Part shown: positions 27,910-34,437 of the stretch, one piece after another
Layout: each line of letters begins with the position of its first letter
How positions within the stretch are numbered: position 1 is the first letter of the stretch
Source of the DNA: Arcticibacter sp.
Lineage (GTDB): Bacteria > Bacteroidota > Bacteroidia > 2-12-FULL-35-15
Length of the DNA: 64,000 nt
Assembly (NCBI GenBank): GCA_021155045.1
Contig: JAJNQB010000014.1
Coordinates: 124,001-188,000, forward strand
Direction of reading: 5' to 3'
Position numbers and translations under genes: made by a program
The notes under the pieces: model-generated
Told to the model about the DNA's origin: nothing
Seen by the model: the letters and a program-made list of their open reading frames with translations, nothing else
Database searches by the model: none

Positions 27910-27936
27910 GTTTACCATTAATAAATAATATCTTTG
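27907..27936 (+). promoter_or_regulatory. Promoter for the two-component pair
   Basis: TTTG at 27907-27910, an 18-base spacer and TATCTTTG at 27929-27936 match the Bacteroidota consensus, 21 bases ahead of the kinase start. Confidence 0.65.
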
Positions 27937-27957
27937 ATAATATCCATTTGAAATAAT

Positions 27958-30915
27958 ATGCGAATTTTTAGAGTAGCAATTTTATTTTTTATCATTTCTA
28001 TTTTATCTGAAAATAAAATTTCAGCTCAAAATTATTTTTTCAGAAATTATTCTGTAGAAGATGGTTTGCCGTTTATTCAAGTGGCAACTATTTTTCAAGA
28101 TTCAAAAGGAAATTTATGGAGCGGTGGTTATGGCGGACTTAGTAAGTTTGATGGTACTACTTTTACAAATTTTTCTCCGAAGGAGGGTTTGTTGAATCAT
28201 TCCGTTACAGCAATAACAGAGGATAATCAAAAAAATATTTGGATTGGAACCATTGGCGGAATAAACAAATATGACGGCAAAACATTTACCAGCTATACTA
28301 TTAAACATGGTTTAATAAACAATCAAATAACGTGTGTTTTAAAAGATAAAAAAGGGAACCTTTGGTTTGGAACAAAACAAGGTATAAGTAAATTAACTGA
28401 CGGGGCATTTATTAATTTTTCTGTTGCAAATGGTCTGGTAGCAGACGAAATAAAATGTATTTATCAATCATCAGATGAAAAAATTTGGATAGGTACAGCT
28501 AAAGGAATTAGCGTTTTTGATAATCAAAAATTTTTAAATTATAGTGCAAAAAATGGATTGCCGAATTCTGAAATTAATAGTATTGCCGAAGATAATAATC
28601 ATGCCATTTGGATAGGAACACCTAATGGCTTATTAAAATTTCAGGATAATAAAATTGAAATGTTTAACAAAAAAAATGGACTAGGAGATAATAATGTGAA
28701 AGCCGTTTTGTTCTTTAATAAAACATTGTGGGTTGGGACAAATAAAGGAATTTCGAAAATAGTTGATGAAAAAATTTTAAACTATTCAATCCGTAAGGAT
28801 CAAAACAGCAATATTGTTCATTGTTTATACGTTGATTTTGAAAGTAATTTATGGATAGGAACGTATGCAGGATTATTTAGATACAGAGGAAACCCTTTTG
28901 TGAGTTATGGAATTCACGATGGGCTAACAAATAATTTTATTTTTGGAGTAACAAGAGATTCTAAAGGAATATTGTGGGTTGGTTCGCAAGGAGGAGGTTT
29001 GTATAAATATTACAATAATGAGTTCGAACAAATAAATTCAAGCAATGGTATAACAATTACTTCGGTAATTGCTATTTTTGAATATTCTCCTAATCACCTT
29101 TGGTTAGCCACTGATATTGGACTTGTTTCTTATGATGGAAAAAAATTAAGTCAAAAATCAGATACAAATAGTGTATTTAAAAATACATTAAACTGCTTTT
29201 TTATTGATTCAAAAAATCAAATTTGGATTGGAGGAAATAACGAGATATATAAATTTGATGGTGAAACTTTTGCTAAATATAAACCGCAAGGTCGTTCAAA
29301 TGATTATCAAGTTTGGACAATTGTTGAAGATAAAAAAGGGAATATTTGGTTTGGGACATATTTAGGAGGTTTAATAAAATATGATGGCAATACGTTTGAG
29401 GAATGTTCTTCAAAAATAGGTTTAATGAACGATTCTTATTTAGCATCACTCGTGGATAAAAGAGGTAACTTATATTTTGCATCGCTTGATGGACTTTGGA
29501 TTTATAATCCCGACAAAGAAAAAAAATTAATACATTTTAGCACTAACGATGGTTTAAATTCTGATTTAATCTACTCAATGACCTTTGATAAAAATCAGAA
29601 AAATGTTTGGTTAGGAACCAATCAAGGGATTAGCAAAATAGATATTGAAAAATATTTTGAAACAGGAGAAATAAAATCTGTTGCTTTCGGTAAACAAGAA
29701 GGATTTTCTGGTGTTGAATGTAATTCAAATGGAACATGGGTAGATGATGATGGTGTAATTTGGTTTGGAACTGTTTATGGCTTGGTTAAATACAATCCTT
29801 CTGAATATATTGAAAATACAGCTGAATCTAAAATCAGTATTACAGGAATTAGATTGTATTATACCGATACTATTTTGCAAAATCAAACACATTTATCTTA
29901 TAATTCAAATAATATTACCTTTCATTATAATGGAATATCATTAACTAATCCAGCGAAAGTTTTATACTCACACATATTAGATGGCTTTGATAAAAATTGG
30001 TCGCCTCCAGCAAAAGAAAGATTTTCAACTTATTCTAATTTACCTCCAGGAACATACACTTTTAAAGTAATAAGTTCAAACAATGAAGGTGTTTGGGATA
30101 CAAATCCAGCCACTTTTACCTTTACTATTGATAGACCTTTTTGGAAAACACCGGCCTTTTTAATTGGTTTAATAATCGTAATTACTACTGGTTTAATTTT
30201 TTCAATACGATATAGAATTAATAATATTAAATCAAAAGAAAAAAGAAAAACAGAATTAAATAAAAAAATTGCACATCTTGAATCTCAAGCTTTACGTGCG
30301 CAAATGAATCCACACTTCATTTTTAATACCTTAAGTTCTATTCAACATTATATTTCAAACAACGATACGGATGCCGCTTTGAAATACCTTTCGAAATTTG
30401 CCAAATTGATGCGCAAAATAATGGATAATAGTAAATTGAAGTTAATATCTGTTGGCGAAGAATTAAATGCATTAGAATTGTATTTAGAATTAGAAGTAAT
30501 GCGTTTCAATCATAAGTTCGAATATTCAATTAATGTTGATAAAACAATTGATCAAAATTATGATAGAATTCCATCCATGTTGATTCAACCCTACGTAGAA
30601 AATTCAATTATTCATGGTTTATTACCTAAAGATGGAGAGGGAAGAATTATAATAGATTTACAAAGACAAGGAGAAACTATTTTATGTACAATAGAAGACA
30701 ATGGAATAGGAAGAGAACAATCAAAAGAATTTAAAAAGAACAGAGTTCAACAGCACAAATCAATGGGCATGAGCATAACGCAAGAGCGATTAGATGTTTT
30801 AAATTCAAGTTTAAAAAGTAATTTGAATGCTGAAATTATAGATTTGTATGATAATGGTAAGCCAGCAGGAACAAAAGTTCGTTTAGTAATTCCCTTAGAA
30901 ACAGGCGATGATTAA
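27958..30915 (+). CDS. Propeller-sensor histidine kinase (LytS-type kinase domain)
   Basis: The 985-residue sensor has a signal peptide ending near ISAQ. Periplasmic two-component propeller repeats follow (about 13 blades of the form DxxGNLWxGTxxGLSKFDG, residues 25-620), then a Y_Y_Y domain (about 645-725). A single membrane helix lies near residues 733-752, followed by a coiled linker and a LytS-type kinase: phosphoacceptor His786 in QMNPHFIFNTLSSIQHYIS, N-box in PYVENSIIHGLL and G-box in EDNGIGREQS. Classical large hybrid (DNA-binding HTH) parts are absent. Such propeller sensors in Bacteroidota often sense glycans or envelope cues; the ligand here is unknown. The response regulator follows after 16 bases. 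Confidence 0.93.
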   Translation: MRIFRVAILFFIISILSENKISAQNYFFRNYSVEDGLPFIQVATIFQDSKGNLWSGGYGGLSKFDGTTFTNFSPKEGLLNHSVTAITEDNQKNIWIGTIGGINKYDGKTFTSYTIKHGLINNQITCVLKDKKGNLWFGTKQGISKLTDGAFINFSVANGLVADEIKCIYQSSDEKIWIGTAKGISVFDNQKFLNYSAKNGLPNSEINSIAEDNNHAIWIGTPNGLLKFQDNKIEMFNKKNGLGDNNVKAVLFFNKTLWVGTNKGISKIVDEKILNYSIRKDQNSNIVHCLYVDFESNLWIGTYAGLFRYRGNPFVSYGIHDGLTNNFIFGVTRDSKGILWVGSQGGGLYKYYNNEFEQINSSNGITITSVIAIFEYSPNHLWLATDIGLVSYDGKKLSQKSDTNSVFKNTLNCFFIDSKNQIWIGGNNEIYKFDGETFAKYKPQGRSNDYQVWTIVEDKKGNIWFGTYLGGLIKYDGNTFEECSSKIGLMNDSYLASLVDKRGNLYFASLDGLWIYNPDKEKKLIHFSTNDGLNSDLIYSMTFDKNQKNVWLGTNQGISKIDIEKYFETGEIKSVAFGKQEGFSGVECNSNGTWVDDDGVIWFGTVYGLVKYNPSEYIENTAESKISITGIRLYYTDTILQNQTHLSYNSNNITFHYNGISLTNPAKVLYSHILDGFDKNWSPPAKERFSTYSNLPPGTYTFKVISSNNEGVWDTNPATFTFTIDRPFWKTPAFLIGLIIVITTGLIFSIRYRINNIKSKEKRKTELNKKIAHLESQALRAQMNPHFIFNTLSSIQHYISNNDTDAALKYLSKFAKLMRKIMDNSKLKLISVGEELNALELYLELEVMRFNHKFEYSINVDKTIDQNYDRIPSMLIQPYVENSIIHGLLPKDGEGRIIIDLQRQGETILCTIEDNGIGREQSKEFKKNRVQQHKSMGMSITQERLDVLNSSLKSNLNAEIIDLYDNGKPAGTKVRLVIPLETGDD

Positions 30916-30931
30916 TTAAAAAAATGAAATT

Positions 30932-31681
30932 ATGATAAAAGCAATTATTGTTGATGATGAGCTGGGTGCTCGTGAATCACTTTCGAAAATGGTTGAAAAA
31001 AACTGCAAACAAATTGAAATTGTTGGTAAAGCAGATTCAATGAAAACCGCTTATGAACTTATTACAACACTAAATCCTGATTTGGTTTTTTTAGATATTG
31101 AAATGCCAAAAGGAAATGCTTTTGATTTGCTTGAAAAATTTAAACAAATTAATTTTCATATTATTTTTACAACTGCATACGATCATTATGCAATTAAGGC
31201 TATTAAATTCAGTGCTGTTGACTACCTCTTAAAACCAATTGACCCCGAGGAGTTGGTTGCTGCAATTGAAAAGTTTGAAAGTAAATTAGGGCAAAAGTCG
31301 GAGTTGAACCAGCAGTTCAAAGCATTGTTGTCAAATGTTCGTCCCGAAAATAAATTAAAAAAAGTAGGAATCCCTGATGGAGAAGGCTTAGTATTTATAA
31401 ATCTTTCAGACATTATTCGTTGCGACTCGGATGGAAACTATACTTACTTTTTATTAACAAATGGTAAAAGAATAGTTGCTTCTCGAACGCTTGGGGAGTA
31501 CGAACAACTTTTTTCAGATGATAATTTTTTTAGAGTGCATCGTTCGCATCTTATTAATCTAGAACACGTAAAAAAGTACATAAAAGGTGAAGGAGGATAT
31601 GTTGTATTAAGCGACAATTCCCAAGTAGAAGTGAGCAGAAGAAATAAAAACGATTTTTTAGAAAAATTAGCTCATTTATAA
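30932..31681 (+). CDS. LytTR-family response regulator
   Basis: The 249-residue protein has a receiver domain (acidic pair Asp8/Asp9, phosphoacceptor Asp55 in VFLDIEMP, Lys in YLLKPI) and a C-terminal LytTR DNA-binding domain (about residues 145-249, with IIRCDSDGNYTYFLLTNGK, FFRVHRSHLINLEHVKKY and VVLSDNSQVEVSRRNK). It is the cognate regulator of the kinase just upstream. LytTR proteins usually bind pairs of short direct repeats. The genes beyond it, two short peptides and a giant T9SS protein, are candidate targets by position only. Confidence 0.93.
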   Translation: MIKAIIVDDELGARESLSKMVEKNCKQIEIVGKADSMKTAYELITTLNPDLVFLDIEMPKGNAFDLLEKFKQINFHIIFTTAYDHYAIKAIKFSAVDYLLKPIDPEELVAAIEKFESKLGQKSELNQQFKALLSNVRPENKLKKVGIPDGEGLVFINLSDIIRCDSDGNYTYFLLTNGKRIVASRTLGEYEQLFSDDNFFRVHRSHLINLEHVKKYIKGEGGYVVLSDNSQVEVSRRNKNDFLEKLAHL

Positions 31682-31775
31682 CCCAACCGTTTACCCGAAA
31701 TTTCCAACCGCTAAATAATTTTAACCGCCACTTACTCATTGTGGCAAACTATCGTATGTTTTCTGGCGTAACATT

Positions 31776-31806
31776 GTGTAGAAATCGAAATTAAAAGATT
31801 CTACAC
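31776..31806 (+). promoter_or_regulatory. Inverted repeat ahead of the 44-residue peptide gene
   Basis: GTGTAGAA (31776-31783) and TTCTACAC (31799-31806) are perfect 8-bp arms with a 15-base spacer, ending 36 bases before the ATG at 31843. It could be an operator or a 5' UTR hairpin. No T tract follows, so it is not an intrinsic terminator. Confidence 0.45.
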
Positions 31807-31842
31807 GTTCTTTAAAATTATTATTAACCAAAATATAAGGGC

Positions 31843-31977
31843 ATGAAAACAATATTACTAATACTTGCATTCGCATTATTTGTAACACTGTTTAAAAAAA
31901 CAAATGCTACAATTAAATGCCTTAAAAATTCAGCAATAACGGGCTGGGTTTTCAACGACAAAGGTTGTTGTATTTAA
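31843..31977 (+). CDS. Putative 44-residue secreted peptide
   Basis: A short frame with ATG preceded by an AAGGG-like site encodes a peptide starting MKTILLILAFALFVTLF, a convincing signal or membrane segment. A predicted cleavage region follows near TNA, then a mature part of about 22 residues (TIKCLKNSAITGWVFNDKG) ending CCI, with three Cys in all. It starts 161 bases after the LytTR regulator. No match to a known family is recognised. Being this short, it could be chance, but the signal-like N-terminus, the upstream inverted repeat and the position next to a sensor-regulator pair make it worth listing. It could be a secreted signal or toxin-like peptide; that is speculation. Confidence 0.45.
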   Translation: MKTILLILAFALFVTLFKKTNATIKCLKNSAITGWVFNDKGCCI

Positions 31978-32009
31978 AACCGTTTCGCAATATATTAAGA
32001 ACAAGAGCA

Positions 32010-32084
32010 GGTGTTGGGGTTTGCAACATAAAAATTAATTGGCACATGGGGATGTTGTTTAAATTAATTTGCAAACCTCACACC
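32010..32084 (+). ncRNA. Structured leader hairpin, copy A (conserved loop)
   Basis: The left arm 32010-32024 pairs with the right arm 32071-32084 (GGTGT, a bulged T, then GGGGTTTGC against GCAAACCTCACACC). Inside it an AT-rich helix forms from two copies of AATTAATT (32033-32040 with 32062-32069). The loop holds the block TGGCACATGGGGATGTTGTT (32040-32059), identical to that of copy B at 34361-34380. The stem ends 38 bases before the ATG at 32123. There is no T tract, so it is not a terminator. The loop also opens a reading frame (ATG at 32046, MGMLF...) of 24 codons that ends at 32120, 2 bases before that ATG. I do not recognise it as a known RNA family. Confidence 0.55.
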
Positions 32085-32122
32085 TTAACTAAAAAAAGAA
32101 AACTTTTTAAAATAAAATAATT

Positions 32123-32293
32123 ATGGCAACACATATACTAATGTTTAATAATTTAAATTCAAATGCCATGAACAAGAAATCAGAAACCAGAAAAGGTAAC
32201 ACCTACCACGAAGAAGGTATAGGAACCGTAACAGTACTTTTAGCAGTAGCTACAGTATTTATAATTTTTTATAGCATTTACAGCTCCATTTAA
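32123..32293 (+). CDS. Putative 56-residue single-span membrane peptide
   Basis: The ATG at 32123 opens a 56-residue frame: a polar N-terminal half with several charged residues (NKKSETRKGNTYHEEG) and one hydrophobic span near residues 34-51 (GTVTVLLAVATVFIIFYSIY), ending SSI. In-frame ATGs at 32141 and 32168 are possible later starts; the last would give 41 residues. The strong intrinsic terminator 45 bases after the stop, and the structured leader before it that is shared with the gene at 34438, support a real transcript. No family is recognised. Confidence 0.5.
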   Translation: MATHILMFNNLNSNAMNKKSETRKGNTYHEEGIGTVTVLLAVATVFIIFYSIYSSI

Positions 32294-32338
32294 TTTTTGT
32301 TTGTTTGTTTAGTTTGTAGTTAGTTTAGTTTAGTTATG

Positions 32339-32377
32339 CAAGAGGCTCAGAATAAATTCTGAGCCTCTTGTGTTTTT
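32339..32377 (+). terminator. Strong intrinsic terminator after the 56-residue peptide gene
   Basis: A perfect 14-bp stem (CAAGAGGCTCAGAA / TTCTGAGCCTCTTG) with a TAAA loop is followed by TGTTTTT on the plus strand. It ends 13 bases before the convergent gene's stop codon. Confidence 0.9.
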
Positions 32378-32389
32378 AGTGAAAATATT

Positions 32390-33937
32390 TTAGCGTTCTA
32401 ACTTTTCTTCAATAATTGTTCTGTAAGACACTCTTTCTGCTTTGCTTTCAGCCCAAGAAATAAAATCGAAATATTCAAATGCGCTTCTTTCAAATGAATC
32501 AGACTTGAGTGTAACCAGTTCGTTTTTTAACTCTTTATAGTATTTTATTTGTTCTTCACGTTTAGTTGTTTTTAAAACTTTTGCAATAAAGTCAAGAAAT
32601 ACATTTTCAAATTTATACACTCTATTTCTATTGCTTAAAAAACGGTGAGTAGTTTTAAACGAATGGGGAATAAAATTATCATGTTTTAATTCAATATGAA
32701 TGATTAAACTAATGATTTGGGCAAAACAATAAATATCTTCACTTTCCTCTACATCGGGACTGTTTATTATTTTATTAATCCATTTTAATGCTAAAGAATA
32801 TTTTTCGGCACCAAAAAATGCTGCAGCCACACTAAAATAAAAATATGCTAAGCGCACTTTGCTCATTTTTTCATTGTATTTATTTAAGCCGCTCTCAATG
32901 GTGGGAACAAGCGCAACAGCCTCATCAAATTTTCCCATTTGTAAATAAATAGTAAGTTCAATACTGTTAGCACTTGAAAACATTCGTACTGCTAAATCTT
33001 CATTTTTGCTTGTATCTACTAACCTAATCGACTCTCTCATCTTTTTGAGATTAGCAAAAACTTCGTTGTATTTTTTAAGTTGTTGCCCTATATAAATAGC
33101 ATTGGTAAGTACAGAAAAATAAATGTTGGGTTCTTCTTTAAAAATTTCAGAATTGTTTTCTATTAATTCAACATTTTTTATTAAGTTGATATAACTTTTT
33201 TCGTAGTCGCCAATCCCGAAATAATATGCACTATAAATATGAAAATATAAATATTTAGTTTCTGTTGAAAGCGCTTTGTCCTCGCTGTTTAATAAAGTGT
33301 TATCAATTATCTTTTTGAATCGTTCCAATTCAGAGCTATTTCGTACTTTTCCTTGTTTGTTTAAAACGATAAAAAATCTACTTTTTATATTCCAATAATC
33401 ATTAAAATTTTTTATTTTTTCGCTGATAAGACTGTCTTCGTTTAAAACTTCTAAAATATCATCATCCGATTTCCCTTCATAGTTATTTTGTTCCATTAAT
33501 CGCTTTTCCCATAAATTAATTTCCAGTAGCGAAGAATGTCTTTCATATTTATGAGCAATTTTTTTTGCACTTAAAAGCAATTTAGCACATTGGTCGTAAA
33601 GTGTTTTTTTATATAAAATTTCCGCACTATGCAAATCGCGCTTTAGCTGTGCATCAATCGAACTATTAGCGTGATAGGCAGTTAAGCTGTTTAATATACT
33701 TTCATATAGCCTTGCTTTTGTGATTGAAAATTTATTAGTGAAAAGTTCTTTTTTGAATTTTTTTAATAATTCATCTTCGTTGTATTCATCTTGTTCGTCA
33801 ATGGCTTCAAAAAGTATTGCATAATTGTTTTTATCTCCAAGCGTATGTCTTGATGAATATAGATTAAAGTATCTCTTCTCTGATTTTGTAAGAGATTTTA
33901 TCAATCGGTGTAAACTATCGGATGCTTTGTTAGACAT
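32390..33937 (-). CDS. Conserved helical-repeat protein, paralogue of 18086-19570
   Basis: The 515-residue protein is all helical, with no signal peptide or membrane span. Its N-terminus (SLHRLIKSLTKSEKRYFNLYSS, then ILFEAIDEQDEYNE) matches the 494-residue protein at 18086, and later segments align too (SLALKWINKIINSPDVEES). TPR-like pairs run through the second half. Its start region (ATGTCTAACAA and the bases before it) is repeated exactly 220 bp upstream, and more loosely again near 34270. The gene separates the peptide genes from the giant T9SS gene and is transcribed against both. Function unknown. Confidence 0.82.
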   Translation of the reverse strand: MSNKASDSLHRLIKSLTKSEKRYFNLYSSRHTLGDKNNYAILFEAIDEQDEYNEDELLKKFKKELFTNKFSITKARLYESILNSLTAYHANSSIDAQLKRDLHSAEILYKKTLYDQCAKLLLSAKKIAHKYERHSSLLEINLWEKRLMEQNNYEGKSDDDILEVLNEDSLISEKIKNFNDYWNIKSRFFIVLNKQGKVRNSSELERFKKIIDNTLLNSEDKALSTETKYLYFHIYSAYYFGIGDYEKSYINLIKNVELIENNSEIFKEEPNIYFSVLTNAIYIGQQLKKYNEVFANLKKMRESIRLVDTSKNEDLAVRMFSSANSIELTIYLQMGKFDEAVALVPTIESGLNKYNEKMSKVRLAYFYFSVAAAFFGAEKYSLALKWINKIINSPDVEESEDIYCFAQIISLIIHIELKHDNFIPHSFKTTHRFLSNRNRVYKFENVFLDFIAKVLKTTKREEQIKYYKELKNELVTLKSDSFERSAFEYFDFISWAESKAERVSYRTIIEEKLER

Positions 33938-33947
33938 GTATAATTAT
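33927..33947. repeat. 21-bp direct repeat, copy 1, over the start codon of the 32390-33937 gene
   Basis: TTGTTAGACATGTATAATTAT occurs here and at 34147-34167. On the minus strand this copy reads into the start codon ATG and the first codons of the helical-repeat gene. Similarity continues loosely for about 10 bases (GAAAATT). Confidence 0.9.
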
Positions 33948-34146
33948 TAAGAAAATTATTTTTGTTTTTTTGAGTATTTTATAATCAGCCGATGCTTTTA
34001 AATAATCATTTAGTGTTTTGTTTATAACTCTATATTCCTTTATTATATGTTGGTACAAACTATTTTAAAACAAACATTATTATAAAGTTAAGCAATATAA
34101 GTCAATATTCATATTTTGTTTTGGGTAAAGTATAGCTGATGTTTAG

Positions 34147-34167
34147 TTGTTAGACATGTATAATTAT
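34147..34167. repeat. 21-bp direct repeat, copy 2
   Basis: Exact copy of 33927-33947, 220 bp away. On the minus strand it would start M-S-N-N and then hit a stop, so it is not a usable gene start. A third, looser version (TTGACATGTATATAATT) is near 34267-34283. The rest of the 500-base gap 33938-34437 holds only the -7 box and leader hairpin described separately. Confidence 0.9.
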
Positions 34168-34319
34168 GCGAAAATTTGTAAAACCCCTTCACTTGTATAT
34201 TTTTTAATCACCACTTCTTAATGTTTTAGGGTGTTTTGGAATGAATAGCACCTCTAAAATTGAAATTTGACATGTATATAATTGAGAAACATTATATAAT
34301 AGAGCGATTCATTTTAAAA

Positions 34320-34327
34320 TAGTTTTG
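34320..34327 (+). promoter_or_regulatory. Candidate -7 element (TAGTTTTG) for the giant T9SS gene
   Basis: TAGTTTTG fits TAnnTTTG. A start of transcription about 6 bases further would fall almost at the foot of the leader hairpin (34339), putting that hairpin at the 5' end of the mRNA. No good -33 TTG at the consensus distance. Confidence 0.4.
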
Positions 34328-34338
34328 AATTAAATAAC

Positions 34339-34402
34339 ACTTCAGCTTCAATTTGCTGACTGGCACATGGGGATGTTGTTCAACAGCAGATTGAGCTGAA
34401 GT
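34339..34402 (+). ncRNA. Structured leader hairpin, copy B (conserved loop)
   Basis: The left arm 34339-34358 (ACTTCAGCTTCAATTTGCTG) pairs with 34384-34402 (CAGCAGATTGAGCTGAAGT): 19 pairs, one bulged T and one G-U pair. The loop carries the same 20-base block as copy A, TGGCACATGGGGATGTTGTT (34361-34380), while the stem sequence is unrelated to that of copy A. The stem ends 35 bases before the ATG of the giant T9SS gene. The loop ATG at 34367 would start a 10-codon frame beginning MGMLF. There is no T tract after it. Confidence 0.6.
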
Positions 34403-34437
34403 TTAAAATCATCCCTATAATTTAAAAATTAAAAATT

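Noticed and set aside
32010..32084. Leader hairpin A as an intrinsic terminator
   Set aside because: The stem is followed by mixed sequence with an A-rich stretch and no T tract, and the following peptide gene would be cut off by it.
34147..34167. Second copy of the ATGTCTAAC start block as a gene start
   Set aside because: The frame stops after four codons, so it is a repeat, not a gene.
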